Positions 1-15,000 are shown, counted from the stretch's first letter. The stretch: 64,000 nt of DNA from Sinomonas sp. ASV486 (GCF_030908215.1 NZ_JAVFJK010000016.1:17621-81620), one strand, 5' to 3'. The notes: generated by a model not told the origin, from the letters alone. Program-made: numbers and translations.

Positions 1-3000
1 GCATGCACAGGACCGTAGTGCCGACCGTGCCGCAGCCCGTCGCCGGGCTCCAGCCCGCCGGGAGCTGGGTGCGGGGTACGCCGAGGCCTGCCGAGAGGTC
101 GTCGACCACCGAGACCGAGCCCGTGTACGGGCCGCCGGTGAGTGCGGCGCCGCCGGCCGTGGCCGGGGCGAGGAGCATGACGTCGCCGGGCAGGGTGCCC
201 GGGTTGCCGCTGCTCGCGAAGCCGGTGACCGTGTAGAGGCGGCCGTCGGGGCCCTCAACGAGCTGGCCCGCGTGGAAGGCGAGGTCAGTCCAGGCCAGGC
301 CGTCCTGGCGGATCAGTCCGCTGCCGCCCGCGCCCGAGTACACGGCGAACGTGCCCTTGACGATGAGCGGGCTGTTGCCGCCCCCGTGGACGGCCGTGAT
401 GCCGCCGTGGTGCGCGAGCTCGCCGCGCATTCCGGTGATCGGGTTGATGTCGCCGCCCTGGACGAGCGTGGACTGGATGTTGAACGTGTCGTTGCCGGCG
501 CCGAGCATGATGTTGAGGATCTCGATGGTCGAGAGCGCGCCGTCGGTTGAGTACTGGCCGGTGTTCGGATCGAACGTGAGCGAGCCGTAGCTGATGCCGC
601 CCGGGAAGACGAGGGGCTCGCCCCAGGGCAGGCGGTGCGTGACCGGGTCGGCGAGGTTGGAGAAGTCCAGGCCCGGGCCCATGTTGAGCCCGGTGACGGC
701 CGTCGAGGTCAGGTTGCCGGTGAGGTTCTGGCGGCTGCCGTCGTCGTAGATGTTCAGGGTGTCGATCTGCTGCCACTCCGGCGCCTGGGCCGCGACGCGG
801 AACGGCGGCATGTTGCCCTCGCCGGGCAGGAGGATCGCGGCCTTGAGCGAGCGGTCGGAGGCTGTGGTGCCGCCCTCGACCGAGAGGGGTCCGCGGATCT
901 GGTCGAGCCGATGGGCCTGCTTCGGGAACGTCATGATGTTCCCGCGGCCGGCGGGGACCACCCAGTTGACGTCCGCTACCAGGTTGACGGCCTGCGGGAT
1001 CCACCAGTTCGACGTCGTGAAGGTCACGGACGCGGCCCACTGGGTGAGCGTGGCGAGCGGGTCCACGGCTGCGGGCTTCGCGGTGGAGGTGAAGTACAGG
1101 ACGTTGAGGGTGCCGCCGTTGGCCGAGGCGAAGCGCTGGATCTTGTAGAACGCCGGGTCTCCGGAGACCTTGACGACCATGCCCTCGGTGAAGCCGGAGT
1201 CGAGCCAGCTCGAGCCGTCGGTGCGCGTCAGGGCGCCCGCGACCGGATCGTAGGAGAGCGTGTGGCCTGTTGTGCCGGTGAAGACGCCCGCGTCGGCCAG
1301 CTGGCTGATGATGACGTTCTTGAACGGGTTGGCCCTGAGGGAGCGGTCCACAGGGAGTACCCGGTCGAGGGTCAGCGTCGACGTGGTGAGGTTGACGATC
1401 TGGTAGTCGGCGTCGTCGGCCGTTCCCGTGCCGGAGATGCGGATCTTCTGCCCGATCCGGAAGCCCTCGTCGAGGAAGCTGCCCAGGTCCGAGCCGTTGC
1501 CGCGGGTCACCGTGCTGGCGGAGACGTTGATGACGCCGATGAACGCCTGGGCCGCGCGCTGGCCGCCGTAGGCCGCATAGTTCGCACCGCCGAACGTCGT
1601 CACGTCGACCTGGCCGTCGGTGAGGGCGAAGACGGTCACGTTCGCGGTCGGGGCGGAGTTGAGGCGGAGCGTGTACGAGTCGCCGGGGCCGGGGACCGTG
1701 CAGGCGGTGTTGCCACAGGCCTGGACGAGGGTCGAGCCGTCGGACTGCTGCACGTACACGCCGGGAGCCTTGTCGCTGATGACCTGGACGTCGACGCGGG
1801 AGCTGATGCGGGACCGCGCGGCGAGGTAGGAGCCGTCCGTGGTGGAGGGGTCGACCGTCATGATGATCGCGGTGTTGTGGGGGTCCATCGGGGCGATGAT
1901 CGTGCGCGCGTGGACGCTGACGACGACCGGCAGGTACCAGTTGGTGCTGTCGAACGTCGCGGTGTAGACATACGGGGTCGCGCCGCACGCGGTCGGGTCG
2001 GTGAACGCCGCACCGGACTGGAGGCCGAAGCGGCCGTCGGCGCTCGTGAGGCACACCATATTGTCACTGGGCACGATCCGGACCACCACGGTCTTGCCCA
2101 GCGCCGGGGCCATCGCGAGCTGGACGGTCATCTGGTCGGCGGCCTCGGTAACTACCGGTGAGACAGTGCCTGCCAGGACCGTCGTGTCGTTGTCGAGGTG
2201 GCCGGTCGTCGGGTCGGTCTGGCCGATGAGGATGTCGGCCTGGTCGTTGTCGTAGACCGTCGCCTCGACGTTGCGGACGATCGCGCCGTCGAAGTGCGGG
2301 TCCGCGCTGACCACCGTGTGGTTGACTGTGACGACGCGCGTGCCCTCGGCCCTCAGGTCGTCCACCGCGTAGAGGTAGACAGTTTGGTCCGTGTTCCAGT
2401 TGGTGCCGTCGAAGACGAGCACCAGAGAGCGGTTGGAGACGTTCTTCGACGCGCCGCCGAGCATGATCTGGCGGTAGAAGTCGGCCAGCGCACTGCCACT
2501 GAGGTTCGCCGCGACAAGGATCGTGTCGCCGACCGGGGTGCCGTCGGGCATGGTGCCGGTGGGGGCGCCGTCGGGCAGGCTGCCCGCGGTGAGCTGGGGG
2601 TGGGTGGTCGACGGCGGGTACGCGGCGGAGACGGTCACGTACACCTTGCACGTCGCGTCGGAGACGCCGTTGCACACCGGTGCCGCGGCGAGGTGGACCG
2701 TGTAGGAGTCGAGCGAGGGCAGCGGAGGCGCGGTGCCGCACGTGGACGAGGTCGGGGCAAGCGAGTAGCAGCCGCCCTCGTAGAGGGCCGTGAAGCCGCC
2801 GCTCTCGGTGATGACCACCTGGCCCTGGCCCGGCCGCGCCACGGTGACCGGCACGCCGTCGGCCACGATCCCGTTGTAGTTCGGGTCGGTCGAGACGACG
2901 CCGTGGTTCACTGTGCTGGAGGTGCCGTCGATGTTGAGGGCGAACACGTCCCCGGCAACGTCGCCGGCGACGTTGATCGTGTCGGAGCCCAGACCGCCGA

Positions 3001-6000
3001 TCACGCGCGTGACCATGCCGGGGGCCGTGGACAGGACATCGATGGTGTCGTCTCCCTCGAGCCCGTCGATCTCGAGGACCTGGACGTTGGTGTACTTCAC
3101 GCTCAGCCCGGCGCCGTAGATCGCCTTGGCCGTGACGACGAGGTGGTCCGCGAACTCGGTGCCCAGAATCACGACCTTGTTGAAGCCGGTGCCACCGTCG
3201 ATCGAGACGGGCGCGTTCATGTTGTACATGACCTGGTTCTGGCCCGCGCCCGTGCGGATGTCGCTCTCGGCCGCCGTCGAGAAGCCGCTCGTGAGGCGCG
3301 GCATCGCGATCTGATCCTGCGCGTTGATCCACACGATGTCGCATGTGGCCCGCTGCACGTCGGTCAGCGTGACGCTCGGGTCGGTGCACGACAGTCCGCC
3401 CATCGAGGCGGGCAGGCCGTGGCCGGTACGGACCTCGGCGAGGGCGAACGCGCGGACCACGAACAGGTCGTTGCCGTCGTCGCCCTCGAGGCGCAGCGGC
3501 GCCTGGTTCGAGTAGACGGTGAACGTGTCGTCGCCCGCGTCGCCCACGGCGACGAGCGGGGCCGACGCGCCCGCGGAGACCCAGCCGCGCGTCGTCGCGA
3601 CCGTGCCGAACACGTCCTGCGGGTTGAGGTCACCGCCGGAGGTGTCCCGCGTGATGCCGTCGGCGGAGACGCCGAGGTTGGACGAGAAGGCGTTGGCGTC
3701 CCGCTGGCGGCCGTAGATCTGGCCGATCTGGAACGAGTCGTTGCCAGCGCCGCCGTCGAGCGTGGTGGTGACGGTGACGTCGTCGGAGGCGAAGACGTCG
3801 TTGCCGCCGAGGCCGTTGACGATCAGGCGCCCGCGGATGCCCGTGTCGTAGTTGATGCGCTCGTAGGCCTGGGTGCGGATGGCGGCGCTACCGGTCGGGT
3901 CCGACGTCGTGACGTCGTTCGCGAGCAGGCTCACGGTCACGTTGGGCAGCGCGACGTTCGACGTCGGGACCTGCTCCGTGGTGGGCGAGACGCCGATCGG
4001 CAGGGTCTCGGCGAACGTGATCCACGTGCCCAGTGGATCGACGCTCGCGACCGTGTAGTCGCCAGCCCAGACGCCCGCAGTCGGGCCGCCCAGATGCACC
4101 CGCAGGCCCGCGAGGCCCTGCGCGAAGGTGCCCGCGGGGGCGCCCATGAGCGTACGTCCGGGGGCCGTGCCGGCCCCGCAGCCCGTCGCGGTGAAGCAAA
4201 GGCTCAGGTTGCCCGTGAACAGCGGCGTGCGGGCGCCGAGCTGGCCGTGCAGCAGGGCGACGAAGCCCGGGTCGTCCGCGCGCTCCCCCGGCGTGTTCGA
4301 CGTCGGCGTCGAGGCGATGAAGCGCGAGCGGCGCAGGAGGAAGATGTCGTCGGTGGGGTACTGGTTGCCCTGGGCGTCATAGCCGGACAGCGGGCTGTCG
4401 TAGCCGTTGACGGTCAGGACGCTCGAGCCGTCCGTCGGGGCGCCCGTGTCCAGGACGTTGATGACGTAGTTGTGGCACGTCGAGCCCGCCGGGTCGCCCG
4501 CGAAGCACGGCTGGCTACCCGTCGTGTTGATGACGTAGCTGTTGTACCCGGACTGGCCGTCGAGCGTCAGCGTCATGCCGTCGGCGACGTCCATCGTCTG
4601 GAGCTGGTTGACGAACATGAAGTCTTCGCCGTCGCCGGACGGGGCGTAGGAGCCGAACGGCGTCGGAGTGTTCGATCCGTAGGCCCGAGTGATGTTGCGC
4701 AGGTACGTCTGGTCGAAGCTGATGATGTCCGAATCGGTGTTCCCGAAGATGCGCGTGAGGCTGCACGCGTGGCCGTCCTTGTCGATCTGGCTCACGCATG
4801 GGTTGGTCTGGGTGCCGCCGAACAGGGCGGTGCCGTTGGTGGTCTGGGTTGTGCCGCTCCACAGCTCGCCGTGCAGGTGCATGATGGTGCCCCAGCCGAG
4901 GTCCGCGCCGCCCATCGCGGAGCCGGGCCCGCTGTTGGAGAAGTCACCGTAGATGTCGATCCACTGCGCGGCCCGGATGCTCGCCACGAGTGCGGGGTTC
5001 GCGTCGGTCGCGACCGAGCCTCCGCCTGCGGCGTTGTAGCCGTCGGTCGTCACGTTGTCGCCGACCCGCAGGAGCACCCAGCCGGCGTCCGCCTGGATGA
5101 GGCCGCGCTGGATCTGGCCATTCGCCGTCGTGCGCGGCGCGTTCTCGACGAAGAGGAGGCTGCAGGACTGGCGTCCGCCCGTGGTCACGGCTGCGCATGG
5201 GAGCAGGTTGAGGTCCTCGCCCTGCGCCTTCGTCTCGGTGACCGTGAGGCGGACATTGCCTGCGAAGGTCCGGGCGAGGACGACGTTCATCGGCGCAGGC
5301 TTGCCGAGGTCGAGCGGATCGTACGAATCGGGTATCTCGGTGACGAAGATGCCCTGGTCGGCTTCGAACGCCACGGTCGACGACGGCGTTGTCGACGACG
5401 GGCTCCACGGGATCGTGAAGCGTCCCGAGGAGATGTCCAGATCGTTGCTGCCGTCGGCCGCGCCGATCGATCCGCCCACAGCCTTGATGTCGACCGTGTT
5501 GCCGATGACCTCGGCGGCCGTCTGCCCGGTGGGGCCGTTCGCGTCGATGACCGATCCCTTGACCGTGGCGAGCGAGACGTCGCCGCGCGTCCTGACGAGG
5601 TGGATGCGCAGGTCGTCGGTCGTGGCCGGGTTGCTGTCGCCGATCTCGGTGACGAAGACGCCGAGGGTGCTGGTCGAGGCCGTGTCGATCGCGGTGAGGA
5701 CGCCCGTGTTGGTCCGCAGCGCGTCGACGTTGATCTCGAGGAAGTCGGTCGGCAGGCCGATGCCGCCCAGGACCCCGCCGGTTCCGGCGGTCATGGTGAT
5801 GTTGACACCCGTGACGTCGATCGAAGTCTGGCTGTTCGCGTCGAGGATGCGCTGCGGCGAGGACAGGACCACGTCGCTCTGCGTGGAGTCGATGTGGCCG
5901 ACGAGCATATCGCCGGCGAGCTCGGTCGCGGTGATCTTGCCGTTCGTGGTGAGGAAGATCTGGGCGACGTCCCCTGCGAGGTAGCCGCCGGACATGCTCG

Positions 6001-9000
6001 GATCATCCACCGGGGTGGGGGTCGGCGAACCGCCGGTCCACGCGACGTCGGTGTTGATCGTGAAGGTCACCGTCGTGGTCGGCGTCGCCGCTCCCACGAG
6101 GTGCGTCGCGTCATTGATCGCCGTTGTTGCGCAGTACTTGGGCTCTTGGGCCGCGTAGGCGGACAACGTCGAGACGTGGCAGATATCCAGGTCATCGCCG
6201 GAACGGGCCTCGGTGAAGACGTAGGCCGAGTCGAGCACCGTCGTCGTGGTACCGAAGGCGCGCAGGATCCGCTCCAGGTTCGGATCTGCGGTGTCCGGCT
6301 CGTAGTGGGTCTGGTACTGCCCACTGCCGGGGTTGGTCGACGTCGAGCCGTAGGGGCTGCCGTCCGCGCCGAGGGCAGGGTCGTAGCCCGTCGGGAAGAC
6401 ATAGTGGTAGTTGCTCGTCGCGGCGTGGTAAGCGTTGACGGTCACGAGGACGTTGGTCGCGAGGTCGTTGCCGTTCTTGCTGTCGTTGACGACGACGTCA
6501 AGGTCGTCACCTGCGGTGAGCCGGGTGACCGTGACAGTGAGCGCGGAGCCGATGACCTCGTCGGTGCGGCGGTTCGCGGTGAGGTCGAGCACAAGGTCGC
6601 CACCGGCGTCGGCGGTGATGGCGAAGTCGTGGTACGCACCGTCTACGCTCTGGTAGCGGACCATCTCGACGGCGATCGGGTTGCGCTCCGGGTCCGGCGT
6701 CCCTGGCACAGGGTGCTGGGCGGCCTGGTGGCCGATGTTCCCGTGCGGGGCGGACAGCGTGAGCACGTTCGTGCGGATGACCTTGATGTTGGGGTTCAGG
6801 GCCCCCAGCGGTCCGGCGAGGATGTCTCCGCTCGCGTTGTCCACCTCGGTGGTGCCGATGGGGTTCTCGATGAAGTTGTCGAGCCGGATGAACGGGTTCT
6901 GGCCGGTGCACGTGTACGCGCACGTGTTCTGGATGAGGACCAGCGTCGGCGGGAACGTGTACTTGATGTCGAAGTCGAAGCTGCCGCCGACGGTCGGTGG
7001 GCTCAGACCGGTCGTGGCAAACCCGGTCCCCGGCTTAATCGTCTGGACGCGGATGTCGATGACCGGGGAGTTGACCGTGTTCACCACGTTGATCCTGTTC
7101 ACGATCATGTTCAGGTTCGACGCGTTGAGGAGCTTGACGTAGTTCCACGTCTGCTGGAACTGGAACTGGCCCAGGCCACCCCAGATCACGCCGGCGGGGG
7201 CATTGCCACCCGTGATGTTGACGGGGACGTTGGCGAGGAACCGCGCGTTCGCCCCATGGTCGTAGATGATGTCATCCACACTGAACCTCGGGCCAGTGAG
7301 CTGGCCGACCGTGTGGATGTTGTTGAACGGGTCATCGGTGAAGACGTGGCCCATGGTGTCGCGCACAGTGGCGTTGACGAGCTTGGTGACGTTGCCCGCG
7401 GCGTCCACCTCGACCCACGGGTTCGGCTCGCCGAGCATGATCACAGTGGATTCCCAGAAGATCCAGCGGTTGAAGTTCTGGCTGCCTCCGTCCGAGCTCG
7501 AACCGCCGAAGTCGAGGAAGCCGCCGCTGCGGTCGGTGTGGCGGAGGTAGTGGTCCACAAGCTGGTTGACGGTGACCGAAAGGTCGGAGGTCGTGATGGT
7601 CGAGCCGCTCATGCCGGCCACCTGTGCGGTCGTGCTGACGTCCGCGCTCGCGGTCGGTGACGTGCGCCCGCCGAAGCAATGGCACGTCGCAGACGCGTAG
7701 CTGTCGATGCTGATGCCGCGGTACTCCGCGTTGAGCGCCGTCGAGACGTTGCCGGTGAGGACCGCGCCGCTCGCGAGGACAGTCTGGGTGAGGCCGTATG
7801 CGTTCACGGCGGTTGTCGCCTCGGAGTTCGCGCCGAAGGCCGTGGCCCGGGTCCGGGACGTGCCGGTGAGCTGGAGCGCGTCGACGTAGGATCCGACGGC
7901 CACCGTGCGGCCCGCGACCGCGCCGGCGATCGCAGTGCGGGTCAGCGCCGTATTCGCCGATCCGGGCACCCAGCCAGCGTCCCCGCCGCCGACGCTCACG
8001 AGGAGGTTCGTCGTTCCGCTCACGCCGAGGCCTCCGACGTCGGCTGTGCCCTGGCCATACGCGTAGACCGCAGTGTGCGACTCGACAGCGGCAGCCGTCC
8101 CGGCATTCACCGTTCCCTTGACGTCCACGGTGGTGGAGTAGTCAGTCAGGATCGTCTCGCCGCTCGAGCCGCCGGCGAACAGGCCGCCCGAGCTCGACGA
8201 GGCGATCATCGTCGGCACCAGCACGGAGTACGCCGCGACGGTGACCGTCTGAGCCGCGGAAAGGACGGCCTTCGTGTCCACGAGGATCGCGTTGCCCATG
8301 TACAGGTGTGTGTCCGCGCTCGCCGAGTTGACCGAGATGAGGCCGCCGCTGTCGTTCGAGGAGACGGTCTTGCCCGAGACGATGCCGTGGGTCGTGACCG
8401 AAACGGTGCCACCGTCGAGCATCGCGCCGTTGCCCACGGTCGCGCTGAGGGTCGAGAGGACCTCGGCGAGGGAGACCGCCGTCGAGACGGAGATCGCTCC
8501 CCCGCCACCGCCCGTGGCCGAGGCGGAGACGATCTGGTCGCCACTCGTGGCACCGAACGGGATGTTCTCGCCGATGCCGTGCAGCTTCTGGGTCCCGCTG
8601 GCCGGCGCGATGTCCTCGATGAGCGTGTAGACGAGGTTGCCCGCACTCGTGACGCCCGCAGGGAGCGTCGGTACGGACAGGTTGATGCCGTCACGGGCGA
8701 ACGTGTGGAGGCCGCCGGTCTGGCCCGAGACGATCGAGTACGTCTTCGCGGCACCGCCGAGGGTGTCGGAGAGCTTGAACGACGACGTGCATGCCCCGCC
8801 GCAGCCGACCACGTAGTACCCGTGACCGTCCTGAAGGCCGCCGATCGGCGCGTTGGGGGCACGCCACAGCTGCTGCACCACGGCCTTGCCGGCCGTCGAC
8901 GTGTCCGGGGTGAGCGTGAGTGCGACCTGGGCCTGATTGGTCGAGGTGCCGCAGTCTCCGGCGAGGCCCGTCGCGTGGCAGAGCGAGTCGGCGAACTTGT

Positions 9001-12000
9001 ACTCCTGGCCGTTGACCCGGATCAGGTAGTAGTAGCCGGCGGAGATGCCGATCGTGCTGCCCGAATGCGGGGCGTAGTAGACGCGTGTCCCGGTCGAGAA
9101 GCCCATGTCGAGGAAGTTCCCCGGGTTGCTCGGGTCCTCGGCCGCGAAGTAGACGTCATTGGCGTCGTTGCCCGTCGCGGTGACCCACTTCTTCGCGCCG
9201 CCGTCCCAGACCACGTTGACCTGGCCCGAGCTGAATGTCGCCGCGGTGTTCGGCTGGTAGTACGTGACGAAGTCGCCGTCATGGAAGCCGTTCGAGACCG
9301 TGATCGCACCCGTGCTGGCATTGATGCTCGTCGCGTTGACCGAGACGCTGGCTTGGGTGAACCCGATCGGCTGGAGCTTGATCCGGTAGGCGTCAAGCAC
9401 GTGGACCCGGTACCGCGTGTTGTTCGTCAGGCCGCCCACGTCCGAGGTCACGCCCGAGGCACCGAGCGGAACGGCCGAGTACCAGACGATGTCGCCCTCG
9501 TGGAGGTGGTGCTCGCGGACGCCGAAGTCGATCACATCCGTGTCGGCCTGCACGTTCGCGCCTGTGAACACGGCGCCGAGCTGCAGGCTCTGCGCGCCAG
9601 TGACGATCACCGAGTACTGCTGCCCGTCGAGAAGGCCTGGGATCACGAGGTTGCCCTGGGCGTCGTACGTGACCACGTCGCCTGTGGTGGCGTTGTGGTT
9701 CGCCGTGAACGTGATCGTGTTCGCGGCATCGGAGACCCCCGTGGCTGCGTTGAACGTGCCGTCCGAGGCCGGCGGGAGCGGCGGGTTCGCGGACGCGTCG
9801 AGGCTGATCGCGCCGGTCGCCTTGATGCTGGCCCCACCCGTGACGGACGCTGTCGAGTTGGGGGACAGGGTCGCGGTCGCGCTGAACTTGGTCACGTTGA
9901 TCGCGCCGCCGGTCGCGCTCGACGTGCTCGCGTCCGAATCGCTCAGGCCCACGGACTGGGCGCTGATGTCGCCGCTGACCCGGATGACCGACGTCGAGCC
10001 GCCCAGGATCACGCCGACGCTCGGTATGCCGTGGCTCGTGGACGTCGAGTTCGTCACCGACAGGAGGCCGCCGCCGCTCTCGTCCATGCCCGCGACCGCC
10101 GTGTCGTTGCCCTTGGCGAGAACCTTCAGCGACGACGCGCCCGGGGTGCTGTTCACGCCGTCGAACACGCGCACGTTGCCGAGCACGGAGGCGGTCGTGG
10201 TACCCGAGGCCTCGGCGTCCGGGTTCGAGTCGACAGACACGTTCAGGATCGCGCCGTTGGCGTTCTTGAGCTTGGACTTGGCGAAGTTTCCGCTCACCGC
10301 CCGGATGTCGATCACGCCGCCCGGCGCAGCGAGCGTGCCGCCCGAGGCGAGGGTCGCCGTCGTGCTCGAAGCGGCCTTCGCGTAGAGGTTGTTGCTCGAG
10401 ATCGCGAGGCCGATCGCCACCGTGAGCGCGCTGCCCGACGCGTCGACGAGGTGGTCGGTGAGGAAGTTGCTGCCGTCGAAGTTGTGGTACGCGAGGAGGG
10501 AGAGGGTTCCGCCGCTCGTGATGCTGCCGGTGACTCCCGCGGCGACCGAGGACGAGTCGGTGGCCCTGACGGTCGAGATGCCCGCGGCGCCGAAGCCTCC
10601 GAACGCGACCGCACTGTAGTCCGCGATCGTGGAGTTCCGCTCCACGGACTGGACGGTCACGTCGCCCAAGGCGCTCACCGCGCCGCCGACGCCTGTGGAG
10701 ACGCCCATGTCCGTCGTCGCCTGGTACGTTCCCGCGACGATGCCGGCGCCGAGGCCGCCCGCGGCAGCCCGACCGTGCACGATGGCCGAGGAGTCGACGG
10801 TCGAGCCGATCGTGACGGCCGTGACGCTGGAGGCTGTTCCGTTGAAGTCGGTCTTGACGTGGCCGCCCGCCTCCGCGGTCGGCTGGGCGAGGCCGATGCC
10901 GGCGACGATGCCGGCCGAGAGCGAGCGGGCCTCCGCCGTTGCGGCGTTGAAGGCGACACTGGTGACATTGACCCAGCCCGGCCCGGTCAGTTGGGTGCCG
11001 GACCCGACGGTCGTGGCGACCTCGGGTGTGCTGGTCGCCGTCGAGCTCGCGGCCGTCACGGCCGCGCCTACCGCGATGCCGGTCAGGCGGACCCTGGCGA
11101 AGGCCGGGTCGACGGTCGACGGCGTGGAGTCGCCGGCGAGCGTCACGGACGGCCGGATCGGTGCACCGGTCGAGTCGACGTTGAGCCGTGCGGTCACGGT
11201 CACGCCGGTACCGTGGAGCTCGCCGCCGCCGACCGTGTAGGCCGTCAGCGTCGGACGGAAGTCGGAGGTCGCCGACGTGGCGCCCGCGCTGAAGCCGCCG
11301 GCGATGCCGATGCCTCGGCCGTCGGCGATCGCGGTCGCGTTCGCGGAGGAGACGAACTCGACGGCACCCGCGCTCGCGATGACCCTGGCTGAGCCGCCAA
11401 GGAAGGCCTTGACTGTCGGGGCCGACGTGGTCGTCTCGGTGACGATCACGAGGTTGAAGCCGAGGCCCACGCTGACCATGTCGGTGACTGCCCGGGGAGC
11501 GGAGGTGAGGCTCGCGATGACCGACGCCGCGGTTCCGGTGCCGCTGACTGTCACGGTTGCGGGGTGGCTCGCGTCGGCGGCCGCGCCGTCCGGCCCGACG
11601 TAGGCTGCCACCGTGGTCGAGTCGGTCGCGTGGGTCGTGATGAAAGCACCCGAGGCCAGACCGACAGTGATGTTCGAGCCGGACGGCGGGGCGTTCGTGG
11701 CCGTCGGTGTGCTCGTGCCGCCCGCGTGGAGGATGAGGGTGCCGGCGGTGAGGGCCGCGCCGTCGTCGACGTGCGCGGCGATCGTGCCCGCTGTGGTTGC
11801 CTCGAGGTCGACAAAGGCGATCGAGACGGCCGCGATCGCGATGTCGATGTTCGTCACCGTCGCGGACCCGTTCCGTGTCGCCTCAAGGTCCGCCGCGCCC
11901 GTGCCGAGCGAGACGGTGCTGCCGCCGCCGATGTAGACCTCGGTCGTGCCGTCGACGTTCGCGACCGGCGTCGCTCCCGTTCCGCTGAGGAGGGCCAGGC

Positions 12001-15000
12001 CGAGCATCTTGGCTGTGCCCGTGGCCTTGGGGGTAGCGTTCGCGAGGGCTGTGAGTGAGCCGGCCACGACGGTGCTTCCCGCGGCGACGTAGGCCCGCGT
12101 GGAGCCGTGGATCTGGGCCTCGGGGGTGAAGACCTGGACCGACAGGCCCGCGCCGGAGGCCCCGCCGGACTCGGCCGTCGCGGTGTCGAAGGAGGTCGCG
12201 TTGAGCGTGACGGCACCTGCCCCGACGTTCACCGAGCCGATGCCCGCCTCGGTGGTCGCGTTGGCCCCGATCTCGGCCTTCGCCGAGGCGATCTGCGCCG
12301 CGATAGCACCCATCGTGATGGCCTTGGTGGTCGCCTCGGCCAGGTTCGTGCTCTTGGTCGTCGCGGTCAGCGCCGTGCCCGTGATCGAGGTGCCGCCGAG
12401 GCGGATGTTCGTTCCGCCGTCGACCTTGGCTGTCGGGACCGAGACGCCCAGGGCTGCAAAGCCGCCAGCCCCAAGGACCGTGCTTGCTTCGGCGTGGTTG
12501 TTCGAGGTCGCCGTGACCTCGACGAGGCCACCCGCATGGAGCTCGCCTCCGGACTGGCCGACGACCTCAACCTTGCCGGAGGAGCCGATCTCGGCGAAGG
12601 CCATGCTGCCGTTGCCGGCGAAGCCCAGGCTTCCGGTCACCACGAAGATGTCTGCGGTGGCCAGATTGGTGCCGTTGGCGTGGACGCCGATGGCCGCAGT
12701 ACCGGGGGTGGATGCGGTCGAGGTGGTGGTGACGGAGCCGTTGACGCGCACGCGCGCGGCGGAGTTGTCGTGCGCGGCGGCCGCCATGACGCTCAGGGCC
12801 GCGATGCCGCCGAGGCTGCCGAGGGTCGCCGCCGCGGTGGCCTTGTTCCCAGCGTTGCGGGTGCCTGCCTCGATGAGGACGGCGCCGCTGCCGCTGAGGG
12901 AGGCACCCGCACCGATCGTCGCCTCGATCTTCGCGTCCGAGGTGATGTCCGCGGTCGCGACGCCGCCGGAGAGGCCGACGACGGAGACGCCGATCGTGGT
13001 GGAGGACGCTGTGGCCGTGTTGTCTGCGAACGCCTGGACGGTGACCGTGGTGGCGTTCGACGCCGATCCGTCGGCTTCCGCGGTGGTGTGTCCCGAGACG
13101 GTGGCGAACGCGAGGAGTGCCGTGACCTGGACGCCGCCTGCGCCGCCGCCGGGTGCCGTGGCTGTCGCGGAGTTGCTCGCGGTGGCCTTGACCAGGAACG
13201 GGGCCGGGGCGCTGAAGGTGATCGCTGACGTCGGGCCGACGAGGGCCTCGGTCGAGCGGGAGTTGACCACGCGGGCGACCGTCACGGAGACGGCGAGCAC
13301 GCCGGTCGCGACATTGAGAGTCCTGGCCGCGGCCGTGTGGACACCGTCCGCCGTGACGCTCAGGCCGCCCGCACCGATCGTCCCGTGCGCGCCGCTGGAT
13401 GCCGTCGCGGTGCCGCCGAGGGTGACGAACGCGAGGTCACCGGCGAAGCCGCCCGCCACACCGGCCTGGAATGCGATGGCCAGGAGATCGTTCGTCGCGT
13501 TGTCGCTCACCGAGACGTTGAGGTGGTCGACGGGCCCGAAGGCTCCGACGGCGATGTTGCCCACTGTCGCGCTGGCCCCGCCCGTGACGTTGACGACGGC
13601 GGCGGAGACGCCCACGGCCACGGCGCCGAGGCCGATGCCGATCGCGTAGCTGTTCGCCGTCCGCTTGGCGTCGGCCGCGACGTCGATGCCAGCGCCAGCC
13701 TGCGTGACGCCCTGGCCCGTGACGGTGCCGATGAGGGTCACCGCGCTCGTGCTCGAGTCGATGTGCGCGTTCTGGGTGCTCGAGTCATTGATGACCACGA
13801 CCTGGGCGCCGATCGCCACCGCGCCGGCGGCGCCGACGAATCCGACGCCGGTGACCGTCTCGTCGTCCATCCGGGCCTTGACGCTCACGTTGCCGCCGGC
13901 GCCGGACCCCGCCTGGATGGTCGCCGTCCCGCCGATCCCAGCGTTGGTCGCGCTGTTGACGTTGAGTACGAGGATCGAAACGCCCAGGCCTCCGAGGCCG
14001 GCCGCTCCGGCGCCGGCGACGCCGAGCACATGCAGCCGGTCGATGGCCCACACATTGACGTGTCCGCCCGCGATCACGGTCGCGTCGATCGTCGCGGCAG
14101 TGCCTCCGGTCGGGGACGTGCTCAGCGCCGCGGTGCCGAGGTTCGTCGTAGGTGCTGCGGCGGCAATCTTGGCGTTCGCAGCCGAGAGCCGCGCGGACAG
14201 GCGTGCGTTCGTCGACGACTCCGTACCAGCGTTGAGGCGCCATGCAGAGTTGTGGGCGGGGTCGAGTCCGCCGGACGCGATGTCCGCGGTGGCGGAGTAG
14301 GTGCTGCCGTTGTAGCTGACGAGCTGACCGCTGTTGTAGTTCACGGCGCTGCTCCACGCGTTCGCGGAGCCCGCTGTCGTGCCGTCGAGCGTGTGGTTCT
14401 GGAAGCCGCCCGCGCCGCCGCCCTGGGCCGTGCTGCCCGCTGATGTGACGCTGTTGCCGGCGTCGCCGCTCGTCGCATTGGACGGGCCACGCCAGTGGGC
14501 TGTGTCGATCGTCGGGTTGCTGCCGCCCGCAGAGATGTCGTCGGTGGCCGTGTACTGGTTGGTGCCGAAGGTGACCACGTCGCCCTTCGCGTAGGACTTC
14601 GTGCCGTCCCATGGTCCGCGGTTGTTGCCGCCGTTGCTGTCCTGGTAGGCCGTGACCGGGGTTGTGCCGATGCTCCAGACGGACACCGACGCAGCGACGC
14701 CGACCGCGCCGATGCTCAGGCTCACAGCGAACGTGCTGACCTCCTTGGTCGAGAGCGCGTAGACCTCCACGCTTCCCATGGCCTTGACGGTCGACGGACC
14801 GTCGATGTGGGCCAGGACCGAGCTGTTGGCTGTGCCGATGTCGACACCGCCGGACACTCCGACGAATCCGCCGGCAGCGCCGCCGGCGATGGTGAGCGAC
14901 TTGAAGTCGTCCGTCGCCGTGACGCTCACACCCTGCGAAGCCGACGCGCCCGGAGCGGTGTTGATCTGGCTGTACCCACCGACGGAGGCAACAGTCGAGG

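Noticed and set aside
2198..7660. An 1820-codon plus-strand ORF, and similar long ones at 7679-11392, 14495-16033 and 19001-22177
   Set aside because: They are in the codon-antisense frame of the giant gene. Their products are Arg/Val/Asp/Gly-rich mirrors of Ala/Thr/Ser/Gly codons, with no domains; high GC keeps this frame free of stops.
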